From NCBI GenBank assembly GCA_011742915.1, contig JAAQTN010000029.1, positions 1-64,000 of the forward strand: DNA of 64,000 bases. The letters run 5' to 3'. Shown here one piece after another: positions 8,726 through 16,517 of the stretch. Below the pieces are notes generated by a model that saw only the letters and a program-made list of their open reading frames with translations, ran no database searches and was not told the DNA's origin. This stretch comes from Billgrantia desiderata. GTDB lineage: Bacteria > Pseudomonadota > Gammaproteobacteria > Pseudomonadales > Halomonadaceae. Made by a program: the position numbers and the translations under genes. Numbering within the stretch: position 1 is the stretch's first letter; every line of letters starts with the position of its first letter.

Positions 8726-9940
8726 TCAGAACTCCAGGCCGTCGATCTTGGCGACCGTCATGATGTCCTTGTCGCCGCGGCCGGAAAGGTTGACCACGAT
8801 GTTCTGGTCGGGCCGCATGGTCGGCGCCAACACCTTGGCGTGGGCCAGCGCATGGGCCGACTCCAGTGCCGGCATGATGCCCTCGATGCGGGTCAGCTCG
8901 CGGAACGCCTCGAGCACGGCATCGTCGTTGGCAGCCACGTACTGCACGCGGCCCACGTCCTTCCACAGGGCGTGTTCGGGCCCGACCCCCGGATAGTCCA
9001 GGCCGGCCGAGATCGAATGGGTATCGGACACCTGACCGCCCTCATCGGACATCAGGTAGGTGCGATTGCCGTGCAGCACGCCGCGCGGCGCGTTGGAGGC
9101 CAGCGGTGCCGCGTGGCGTCCGGTTTCGACGCCGTCGCCTCCGGCTTCGACACCGTACATGGCGACCTCGTCATCCTCGACGAAGGGATAGAACAGGCCC
9201 ATGGCATTGGAGCCACCGCCGACGCAGGCGATAAGCGCATCGGGCAACTTGCCGAACTCCTCCAGCGACTGGCGGCGCGCCTCGCGGCCGACCACGGCGT
9301 TGAAGTCACGTACCAGCATGGGATACGGGTGCGGGCCGGCCACGGTGCCGATGATGTAGAAGGTGTCGTCGACGTTGGTCACCCAGTCGCGCAGCGCTTC
9401 GTTCATGGCGTCCTTGAGCGTGCGAGTGCCCGACTCCACCGGAATCACGTTGGCCCCCAGCAGGCGCATGCGGTAGACGTTGAGCTTCTGGCGCTGTACG
9501 TCCTCGGCGCCCATGTAGACTTCGCACTTGAGACCCAGGCGAGCCGCCACGGTGGCCGTGGCCACGCCATGCTGGCCGGCACCGGTCTCCGCGATGACCC
9601 GCGGCTTGCCGCTCATCTTGGCCAGCAGTGCCTGACCGATGGTGTTGTTCACCTTGTGCGCGCCGGTGTGGTTGAGGTCTTCGCGCTTGAGCCAGATCCG
9701 TGCGCCACCCAGCTTCTTCGACCATCGCTCCGCATGATAGAGCGGAGAGGGACGGCCCACGTAATGGGCCAGGTCATAGTCGAATTCGGCCTGGAAATCC
9801 GGGTCGTCGCGAAGACGCATGTAGGTCTTCTCCAGATCGTCCAGGGCGAAGCTCAGGGTCTCCGAAACGAACCGGCCGCCGTAGGGGCCAAAGTGGCCGC
9901 GGGCGTCCGGCAGTCGGGTCAGGTCACTGAACTTGCTCAC
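8726..9940 (-). CDS. trpB: Tryptophan synthase beta chain
   Basis: PLP enzyme that condenses indole with serine to tryptophan. The PLP lysine lies in [13 protein letters not shown] (about K96), and the phosphate-binding glycine loop [10 protein letters not shown] is present. The open frame begins at 10108, but family similarity starts at [24 protein letters not shown] 9940 is preferred, with GAGG eight bases upstream; GTG 9949 is an alternative. From 9940 it has 404 residues, normal for TrpB. It is followed at 2 bp by trpA and preceded by trpF, giving the order trpF-trpB-trpA. Confidence 0.95.
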   Translation of the reverse strand: MSKFSDLTRLPDARGHFGPYGGRFVSETLSFALDDLEKTYMRLRDDPDFQAEFDYDLAHYVGRPSPLYHAERWSKKLGGARIWLKREDLNHTGAHKVNNTIGQALLAKMSGKPRVIAETGAGQHGVATATVAARLGLKCEVYMGAEDVQRQKLNVYRMRLLGANVIPVESGTRTLKDAMNEALRDWVTNVDDTFYIIGTVAGPHPYPMLVRDFNAVVGREARRQSLEEFGKLPDALIACVGGGSNAMGLFYPFVEDDEVAMYGVEAGGDGVETGRHAAPLASNAPRGVLHGNRTYLMSDEGGQVSDTHSISAGLDYPGVGPEHALWKDVGRVQYVAANDDAVLEAFRELTRIEGIMPALESAHALAHAKVLAPTMRPDQNIVVNLSGRGDKDIMTVAKIDGLEF

Positions 9941-10013
9941 TAAAGACACCTCATAGGGTCGCCATAAGGGAATGGGAGTGGTGTTGGGCCAAGCCCGGGA
10001 ATACGGATACAGG

Positions 10014-10667
10014 TCACGCCCGGTGCGTGCGGTCGGCCTGGGCCACTGCCGCGGCAAAGGCCGCCAGCAACCCGCGATCCTTGCGCCCAGGTGCGGCTTC
10101 CACGCCACCGGAGACGTCTACCGCAAAAGGGCGGACACGCTCAATGGCTTGCGCCACGTTGTCCGGACCGAGTCCCCCCGCGAGAATAACAGGTTTTGCC
10201 AGGTTTGCGGGGATTCGCGACCAGTCGAAGGTCTCGCCGGTGCCGCCCGGCACGCCGGGACGATAGGCATCCAGCAGCAGCGCCTGGGCACCTGCATAGG
10301 CCTCTGCGGCAGCGTGCAGGTCGAGGTCGTCGCGCATGCGCAGCGCCTTGATCCAGGGCCGGCCGAAGCCGGCGCAGAAAGCCGGCGTCTCGTCACCGTG
10401 GAACTGCAGCAGGTCGAGGTGCTCGGCACTGCGCGCGATCAGCTCGGGCTCCTGATCGACGAACAGACCTACCCGAGTGACGAAGGCCGGTACCTGTGCG
10501 GCCAGTGTGGCAAGGCGCGCCTCATCGACGCAGCGCTTGCTGCCGGGCCAGAGCACGAAGCCCAGCGCATCGGCGCCGGCGGCCACGGCATCGGCCACGT
10601 CCTGCTCGCGGCTGAGGCCACAGAACTTGATCCGGGTGCGGCATCCCACGGCTTGTATGTCAATCAT
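10014..10667 (-). CDS. trpF: Phosphoribosylanthranilate isomerase
   Basis: Catalyses the Amadori rearrangement of N-phosphoribosylanthranilate in tryptophan synthesis. A monofunctional TIM barrel of about 217 residues with the general base in [12 protein letters not shown] (about C16) and the general acid in [15 protein letters not shown]. The C-terminal phosphate-binding motifs [10 protein letters not shown] and DVSGGVE are intact. The open frame extends to 10793. ATG 10667 has AGGA at good spacing; ATG 10673 is also possible. It is the last conserved gene before the first lasso island: the next open frame upstream is the kinase-like gene, 65-70 bp away. Confidence 0.93.
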   Translation of the reverse strand: MIDIQAVGCRTRIKFCGLSREQDVADAVAAGADALGFVLWPGSKRCVDEARLATLAAQVPAFVTRVGLFVDQEPELIARSAEHLDLLQFHGDETPAFCAGFGRPWIKALRMRDDLDLHAAAEAYAGAQALLLDAYRPGVPGGTGETFDWSRIPANLAKPVILAGGLGPDNVAQAIERVRPFAVDVSGGVEAAPGRKDRGLLAAFAAAVAQADRTHRA

Positions 10668-10737
10668 GTCCATCCTTGCTGCCTGTCGGAGTTGACCGAT
10701 CGTCACGGGAAAACAGGATTTCCGACAGGCTGCTGAC

Positions 10738-11775
10738 TCAACTTGCCTGTCGTTCGACGCCCTGCGCCTCCCCGAGATCGGCGAGCACCGCACGGTGCAC
10801 CTCGGGAAGATGGTGGTAGCCGCTAGGATAACACAGGCGCTTGACCACCATGCTGCGCGCGATGGCTGCGAGACGCTGAAAACGCACCCGGACCGCGGTT
10901 TCCAGCTCGCCGCCGCGCGCCCCCACCGTCCCGTGCTCTCCCAATGCCTCGGCCAGGAAGGAGTGACGCACGAGCTGGATCAGCGCTTCGCCCGGACCGA
11001 GCGCTTCCATGCGGATCGCGACATCGGCGTCGTCGGGCGCGCGACGCTCCAGCAGGTAGATTCTTGCCACCTGCAGCGCTTGCGTGGCAATGCTTCCTAC
11101 CCTGTCGGCCGGCACGCTGAGCTTGGGGAAATCGGGATGTACGAGACCGAAACCCTCAGCGCTGCCGACGAAGCGCAGGGCCTGCTGCGGCGTCAGCTTG
11201 AGCTGGGGGAAAGCGTGTCGGCAGAGAACCTTCTCTGCCGAGAGCTCGAGTGCGGCGATGTCGTCGGCGAGCAGAGGAAAACCCGCCGCGACCAGCGAAG
11301 TGACCAGCGTACTCTTGCCCCCCTGGCGATCCGCCGCGAACAGCACCGCCCGGCCATCGTGCACCACGGCACCGGCATGCAGAGCGCTCACGCCGGTCAT
11401 CTCGAGGTAGTAGGACATCACATGCCCCAGCAGGCAGAGATCCACCATGAAGCCGAGTTCGGCGTCATGCAGCCGACAGACGATCCGTCCCGGGCTCACC
11501 AGGAAGTCCGCCACGCCGGGAAAGCGCATCAGGCGGCCGTCGGCCGTGGCGTAGATCTCCAGGACATGCTCTCCGCACCAGTTCCTCTCCTGGCTCAGGT
11601 AGAGAGCATCCGCAGATGGCGGAACGGCGGTATCGCCGTCCGACCCGCCAAGGTCGCCCGGCACACAGAGAAAGCGCAGGTTGCAGGTTGCCGTGGCGGG
11701 CGCCACGGTCAAGGGAGTACGGAAGCGGTAAGCAGTTTCCAGGCAGAGGCCATAGATCCAGTATCGGTATGCCAC
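10738..11775 (-). CDS. HPr-kinase-like protein, putative lasso peptide kinase
   Basis: About 345 residues. The C-terminal half resembles the kinase domain of HPr kinase/phosphorylase: [15 protein letters not shown] leads to a P-loop-like [10 protein letters not shown] (K154, S155) and then [12 protein letters not shown], where D171-D172 match the catalytic aspartates. It lacks the N-terminal HPrK domain and has a divergent ~130-residue N-terminus. Such HprK-like proteins are known in lasso clusters (paeninodin PadeK, pseudomycoidin PsmK), where they phosphorylate the peptide. It lies directly after the PRTase-RRE gene. GTG 11775 is chosen because GGAG sits five bases upstream; GTG codons at 11784-11787 are less well placed. 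The predicted precursor ends in Arg, not the C-terminal Ser that PadeK uses, so the target is unclear. Family assignment fairly sure; substrate inferred. Confidence 0.72.
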   Translation of the reverse strand: MAYRYWIYGLCLETAYRFRTPLTVAPATATCNLRFLCVPGDLGGSDGDTAVPPSADALYLSQERNWCGEHVLEIYATADGRLMRFPGVADFLVSPGRIVCRLHDAELGFMVDLCLLGHVMSYYLEMTGVSALHAGAVVHDGRAVLFAADRQGGKSTLVTSLVAAGFPLLADDIAALELSAEKVLCRHAFPQLKLTPQQALRFVGSAEGFGLVHPDFPKLSVPADRVGSIATQALQVARIYLLERRAPDDADVAIRMEALGPGEALIQLVRHSFLAEALGEHGTVGARGGELETAVRVRFQRLAAIARSMVVKRLCYPSGYHHLPEVHRAVLADLGEAQGVERQAS

Positions 11776-11798
11776 GTTCGCTCCCTGTTCCACCACGC

Positions 11799-13046
11799 TC
11801 AATGTTGAATCATGATGCCGCTTTCCTCGAGCTCCGCCATCAGCGAGGCCAGGTCCTGGCGAAGCATTTCCGGCGCTACGACATAATTTTCCAGCAGCAG
11901 CGACACGGCCTCCTTCAGGCTGCCGGTACTCAGCAGGGCGCGCCACATATCGGCCGCAATCGCATCGAACTCGAAGCACGTCGTAGGCTCGGTGGCCTCC
12001 ATGGGAAAGTGCGCCACCGCCAGCGAGGCGCCGAACGACGCCCACAGCACGCGATCGTCGGCCTTGAGGGGGCCAGGCCCCACCGCCTGCCGGTCGATCG
12101 TTTCCCACGCTTGCCCTCTCGCCGACCCTCTCGCCCTGCCGTTTCGCCTACTACGCTGCGACGAGGCCTGCATGCGACGCTTCAGGCATAGCGACGGCGG
12201 TAGAACGTTCCAACCAGCTTTGAAACATCCTGCTTCGACATCCCAGTACTTCGTTTCGGGCTCGCACCAGGCGAAGGCAATGTACTCGGCAATGCCGTTC
12301 CAGTAGCCATCGCCCGCCATTTGCCGCTCACGCTCATCGAGCCACTGGGGATAGGCCTCGCCGAACCGCACAGAGGCGACATCCTCGAGGTCTTCGGCAT
12401 TGATACAAGCCTCGACCCTCGGCTCGGCCCGCTCGATGGCCAGGCACAGCTCGCGAGGGGCGAACAGCGGGCAGAAGATGACGACGGGCAGGTTCCAGCG
12501 CTGCAGGAACTGCTGGAAACGCACCCCGGAGAGGGCGCAGTCGTCCACCACCACCCAAGTCTCTTGGGAGTCGTGGCCTGACGGGCCGGGCACCCCGATC
12601 TGCTCGGGATGCAGATTCAGCAAGTAGGAGAGCATGCCGAGCACGATCCACCCGCCCCGGGGAATCGCGGTATAGTGAAAGCGTGACAGGGCCTCCTGGC
12701 CGAAGCGCAGCCTGAGGGCGGTCGCCAGCCGCTCCGCTGCCTGCTCGGCAGCGGCATAATCGACATAGCGGTGATGCGGGATCACCTCGTGGAGCTGTGC
12801 CGCCAGATCGGCCAGGAGCAGGCGCTGCTGGGTAGAGAAATCACCGAACGCGGCAACAAGAGGATGGGGCCAGGCTCGGATCACGAGCCTGGCCCCATCC
12901 AGTTTGTGCCACAGGGGGTTGGCCTGAATGCCCTCGGCGAGCGCCTGCAGGGCAGACTCCCGGTCGGGCTGCCGGGTAAAGGCTAGAAGCTGCTCGATGG
13001 ACCGTCGCCCATCGAGCAGCAGAACGGCATCGATCTCGTTGATCAT
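11799..13046 (-). CDS. Phosphoribosyltransferase domain fused to PqqD-like RRE
   Basis: A 415-residue two-domain protein. Residues ~55-215 look like a type I phosphoribosyltransferase: IPRGGWIVLGMLSYLL (128-143) resembles the pyrophosphate-loop region, and WVVVDDCALSGVR (164-176) resembles the PRPP loop with the acidic pair D168-D169. A Ser/Arg-rich linker (about 290-312) leads to a PqqD-like domain (about 330-413): FEFDAIAADMWRALL, then SLKEAVSLLLENY, then LRQDLASLMAELEESGIM. Such domains are the RiPP recognition elements that bind leader peptides. Residues 1-50 (INEIDAVLLLDGRRS) may be a partial second PqqD-like fold. It lies 37 bp after the lasso precursor and 23 bp before the kinase gene. 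I infer an enzyme that binds the lasso leader and uses PRPP or a nucleotide-like substrate. No known function is claimed. Confidence 0.7.
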   Translation of the reverse strand: MINEIDAVLLLDGRRSIEQLLAFTRQPDRESALQALAEGIQANPLWHKLDGARLVIRAWPHPLVAAFGDFSTQQRLLLADLAAQLHEVIPHHRYVDYAAAEQAAERLATALRLRFGQEALSRFHYTAIPRGGWIVLGMLSYLLNLHPEQIGVPGPSGHDSQETWVVVDDCALSGVRFQQFLQRWNLPVVIFCPLFAPRELCLAIERAEPRVEACINAEDLEDVASVRFGEAYPQWLDERERQMAGDGYWNGIAEYIAFAWCEPETKYWDVEAGCFKAGWNVLPPSLCLKRRMQASSQRSRRNGRARGSARGQAWETIDRQAVGPGPLKADDRVLWASFGASLAVAHFPMEATEPTTCFEFDAIAADMWRALLSTGSLKEAVSLLLENYVVAPEMLRQDLASLMAELEESGIMIQH

Positions 13047-13083
13047 GGGCTAGCTAGCACCAAGCCGATCCGATACCTGGCCG

Positions 13084-13269
13084 CTACCGCCACTTCTTCG
13101 GCCTGTTGACGCTGCCGCCTTGCCGACCCTGGGCCTGGCCGGGCAACACGTCGCCACCCGGTCGGGTCTGCCCTACCAGGGTGAGATCGGCTACGGTCCC
13201 CCACCTGGTCAGCTGTGGGCTGCTGTACTCACGCCGCACACCGCTCTTCATGTCCCGATTGTCGTTCAT
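13084..13269 (-). CDS. Lasso peptide precursor
   Basis: A 61-residue precursor. The leader matches the lasso pattern Y-x2-P-x-L-x3-G-x5-T-x exactly: Y15, P18, L20, G24, T30 in YSSPQLTRWGTVADLT. With Thr at position -2 the core starts at V32 and D40 is core residue 9, giving a 9-residue macrolactam ring. If the core starts at G33, D40 is residue 8, the other common ring size and with the more usual Gly first. The tail after D40 has 21 residues, is rich in G, Q, P and basic residues and ends KKWR; there is no Cys. The longer open frame starts at 13317, but ATG 13269 has GGAGG eight bases upstream. Neighbours are the cyclase upstream and the PRTase-RRE fusion downstream. Confidence 0.82.
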   Translation of the reverse strand: MNDNRDMKSGVRREYSSPQLTRWGTVADLTLVGQTRPGGDVLPGQAQGRQGGSVNRPKKWR

Positions 13270-13487
13270 TACCTGATCCTCCGACCAGTTCCACCGCTGG
13301 ATAGCGAACGCACCCACTTACCCAGCTCCATTGGGTTACTAACATTTCCTTACACAGACAGACTAGGCCAGCCCAAGTTGGGCAGCCATGCCAAAAAAAA
13401 CTGATTTACAAAGTGATACAGGATGGTTTTCATCACTCGCGGAGTAGCGTCTGGGCCACTCGTTACAGCCTGGCCGGGCTAAAGCAC

Positions 13488-15428
13488 CTACCAGAATCGT
13501 CTCAGCCAGATTTCAAGCGACAGGGTTGGCCAGAGGTCGAAACTGGGCACGTCGCCGCGCACGAAACGCTCGAAGCGCTCGCGCAGCATCGCTTCGTCGA
13601 CGAACCCGAGCTCGGCACAACGACTTTGCGTCATCAGATCGAGGACCTTGTGATAGGCCTTGTCACGCAGCGCACCGAGATACAGAGGTTCGGGGGAAAC
13701 CTTGCCGACGGCCCGGATGGCTTCTGCCGGCATGATGCCGACCATGGCCCGTCGCGCCAGTCGCTTTCCCTCGCTGGCGGTGTCGACACAGTACTGGGGA
13801 CAGGCAAGTATGAATTCAGCGATGCGTCTATCGCTCCAGGGGTCGGCCAATCCCACGCCATGTTGAGCTGCAACACGCTCGGCATACGTCACCCCGCGGG
13901 TGACGAGCGGTGAAAAGATGTGGATGTACCTATTTCGCGGCGCACTGTGCGGCCATACCCGTGCAGCCACCCGCACTGGCTCGACCGGCGGCAGGCCGAC
14001 CTGGTGCAGGAACGCCGAGGAGACATGCTCGGCCGCCCGCCTCATCGGCCCCCTCGGCAACAGGTGCGCCCCTGGGTCGCTCTTTTCACTGCCTGCTGGA
14101 CCATCTCGTCGCAAGGCGCGCCAGCCGCTGACAAAGGCTCCGCCTCTCAGGGTATCCGCCAGCACGGGGCGCACCAGGTAGCGTGATAGGGTCGAAGGCC
14201 AGGATAGCGAGAACACCTGCGACAGCGCCGACAGTTCGCGGCAACTCTCGCGAAAATGCCCAGCAAGCAGCATGCCGGGAACGTCGTTGACGTTGCCGCC
14301 ACACATCACGTCGCCGCGAAAACCATAGAACATCACGCTGACCCGGTCGGCCGCAGCTGCAGACAGCGACTTTTCCATGAACGGCAGAAACATCGAGAAA
14401 AAAGGATCGTCCTCGTGAGGCTGGTTGAGAGCATCCTCGACCAGGGGATAGGTCTCCTCCGCCGGCACCTCATGCACCGGTATACCGAAATGATCCGCGA
14501 TCCGGTAGATGTTCTCGCGCTCGTCGCACTCTGGCAGCTCAGAGAAGATCCAACTGTAGGCGCGCATTGCGGGAACTGCCTCCCCTTGGCCACGCAGCCA
14601 GCCCGCCATTGAAGCCACGCAGGTGGAGTCGACCCCACCGCTCAGGCTTACGCCAACCGGGTCGCGGGCACGCATGCGACAGCGCACTGCTTCGGTCAGC
14701 AGTTCACGCATGTGCTCGGCATAGGCTCTCTCATCGGGATAGCGCAAGCGACGCTCTGGATCCGGAGCCCAGTAGCACCGACTGCGCTTACGCCCTGCCC
14801 GATCGATCGTCACTTCCTCGGCGGGCTTGAGCTCCTCGATACCCTCATAGAAGACCTGCCCCGGTGGTGTCTGCATGCCACACAGGTGCCAGCCGACGGC
14901 CTGCACGTTCAAACGTTGCGGTACGTCCTTCAGCGCCAGAATCTGCCGCACCTCGGTGGCGAACAGCACTCGCCCGGTCTCGATACGGTAATACAGGGTA
15001 CGCATCCCCATGGAGTCTCTGGCTAGGCGCAGCTCGAGCCGAGCAGGATCCCACAGCGCATAGGCAAAGTCCCCGAGCAGCCGTGCAGGCCCTTGCTCGC
15101 CGGCATGGAGCAGCATGTCCAGCATGAGTTCGGCGTCCGTCGCACTCATGGAGTGGGGAAATGGACTCACGGCAACACAGGCATCGCGGTTATCGAGGCG
15201 CGCATCGGCGGCAAAAATCACGCCTTGGTGCCGCTCGATCACCGGTCGGCAGGCGCCGGCTCCGTCAGGGGTGGTATCCAGCGACAGGCACGCGATCCCC
15301 ACTGGCCCATGGCAGTGATATTCGATGCCATCGAAACCTCGATAGGCGGCACGGGACGTCATCGCTTCCAGCTCGGCACGGCCGACCGGGACGCCATCGA
15401 GACGAATGATTCCGCAAATGCCGCTCAC
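13488..15428 (-). CDS. Lasso cyclase (asparagine synthetase-like, C protein)
   Basis: A 646-residue AsnB homologue. Lasso C proteins adenylate the ring Asp/Glu side chain so that the core N-terminus can attack it. The ATP-pyrophosphatase motif SLSGGVDST lies near residue 262. The N-terminal glutaminase-like domain begins SGICGI, so the residue aligned with catalytic Cys2 is Ser and ammonia release from glutamine is not expected, as in lasso cyclases. The start is GTG 15428, with GGGAGG about ten bases upstream. Its stop lies 218 bp before the precursor start, so the order on this strand is C, A, PRTase-RRE, kinase. Conventional clusters usually begin with A. Confidence 0.83.
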   Translation of the reverse strand: MSGICGIIRLDGVPVGRAELEAMTSRAAYRGFDGIEYHCHGPVGIACLSLDTTPDGAGACRPVIERHQGVIFAADARLDNRDACVAVSPFPHSMSATDAELMLDMLLHAGEQGPARLLGDFAYALWDPARLELRLARDSMGMRTLYYRIETGRVLFATEVRQILALKDVPQRLNVQAVGWHLCGMQTPPGQVFYEGIEELKPAEEVTIDRAGRKRSRCYWAPDPERRLRYPDERAYAEHMRELLTEAVRCRMRARDPVGVSLSGGVDSTCVASMAGWLRGQGEAVPAMRAYSWIFSELPECDERENIYRIADHFGIPVHEVPAEETYPLVEDALNQPHEDDPFFSMFLPFMEKSLSAAAADRVSVMFYGFRGDVMCGGNVNDVPGMLLAGHFRESCRELSALSQVFSLSWPSTLSRYLVRPVLADTLRGGAFVSGWRALRRDGPAGSEKSDPGAHLLPRGPMRRAAEHVSSAFLHQVGLPPVEPVRVAARVWPHSAPRNRYIHIFSPLVTRGVTYAERVAAQHGVGLADPWSDRRIAEFILACPQYCVDTASEGKRLARRAMVGIMPAEAIRAVGKVSPEPLYLGALRDKAYHKVLDLMTQSRCAELGFVDEAMLRERFERFVRGDVPSFDLWPTLSLEIWLRRFW

Positions 15429-15586
15429 TGGGGATAGACCTCCCGCAGACCGTCAGGCAACGCTCCTGATCTCCCAGAAGCCGTCCGATGGCACTCAGAT
15501 CACCAAGCATTTACAAAATGTAGCAAATAAGCCAGCCATGCCAAGTCGCAGCCCAGCCTGCCTGGCGGTGGCCCCCTAGAGACAGG

Positions 15587-16510
15587 TCACTCGGCCACGG
15601 ACGCTCCCTTTGCCCGGGGTTCCCCCCGCCGAAATTCGACCATGGGACAGTCCGGCAGCTCGCGCTCACCGGTCCACTCGCCGAGAAAAGCCAGCAGAGT
15701 GGGCCCCAGCGGCTCTTGTGGCAGCCCCCAGGCGCCGTCGTAGAGCGAGTCGACGAAGTGAAGACCGCAGGCCGGTGCCGTCACGTCGGACAGCGTACGA
15801 TCCTTCAACGCCAGCAGTTCGGCCAGATAGCCATCGTCCTGCTCGCCGCGCCCCACGCTGACCAGCGCGCCCACGATGTTGCGAACCATATGGTGCAGAA
15901 AGGCGTTGCCCTGCACGTCGATGACGACCAAGGGACCGTGCCGGTGCACCTCGATGAAGTGCAGATGGCGCCAGGGGGTCTTGGATTGACAGCCCGCGGC
16001 GCGGAAGCTGGAGAAGTCGTGCTCGCCCACCAGAGCTTGAGCCGCACGGTGCATGGCTTCGGCATCCAGCGGGTCGCGGCACCAGGTGACGTTGGCGCGC
16101 TCCAGCACCGGCCGGCTCGGCTGGTTGAGGATGAGGTAGCGATAGCGGCGCGCCAGCGCCTTGAAGCGGGCGTGGAAGTCGTCGGGCACTTCACGTACCC
16201 AGCGCACCGCGACATCCCGCGCCAGATTGGCGTTGACCCCGAACACCCAGGCCTTCTGCGAGCGCGGCGCCGGGGCGTCGAAGTGCACGATCTGGCGGGT
16301 GGCATGTACACCGGAATCGGTGCGCCCGCTGGCATGCACCGTGACCGGTTGGCTCGCCACCTTGCTCAGCGCCCGTTCCAGCTCGGCCTGAACCGAGGGT
16401 GCATGCTTGAGCCGCTGCCAGCCACAGTAAGCGCTGCCGTCGTACTCAACTCCCAAGGCCAGACGGCCGCGCAGAGGTTGGCTATCGTCGAGAGATCGGA
16501 AAAGGGTCAT
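15587..16510 (-). CDS. truA: tRNA pseudouridine(38-40) synthase
   Basis: Isomerises uridines 38-40 in the anticodon stem-loop of tRNAs. The catalytic aspartate is D65 in the signature ASGRTDSGVHATRQIVHFD. Other family blocks are LALGVEYDGSAYCGWQ near the N-terminus and NAFLHHMVRNIVGALV near residue 200. The length of 307 residues includes a C-terminal extension (MVEFRRGEPRAKG) slightly longer than in E. coli. It starts 7 bp after the fimV stop, the conserved fimV-truA pair of pseudomonads. In those genomes trpF follows truA directly; here the first lasso island separates them. Confidence 0.95.
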   Translation of the reverse strand: MTLFRSLDDSQPLRGRLALGVEYDGSAYCGWQRLKHAPSVQAELERALSKVASQPVTVHASGRTDSGVHATRQIVHFDAPAPRSQKAWVFGVNANLARDVAVRWVREVPDDFHARFKALARRYRYLILNQPSRPVLERANVTWCRDPLDAEAMHRAAQALVGEHDFSSFRAAGCQSKTPWRHLHFIEVHRHGPLVVIDVQGNAFLHHMVRNIVGALVSVGRGEQDDGYLAELLALKDRTLSDVTAPACGLHFVDSLYDGAWGLPQEPLGPTLLAFLGEWTGERELPDCPMVEFRRGEPRAKGASVAE

Positions 16511-16517
16511 GCCACCG

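Noticed and set aside
13391..13402. A-run beside a short GGCA/TGCC stem as a terminator for the cyclase gene
   Set aside because: On the minus strand the T-run comes before the stem, the wrong order for an intrinsic terminator, and the stem has only 4 bp.
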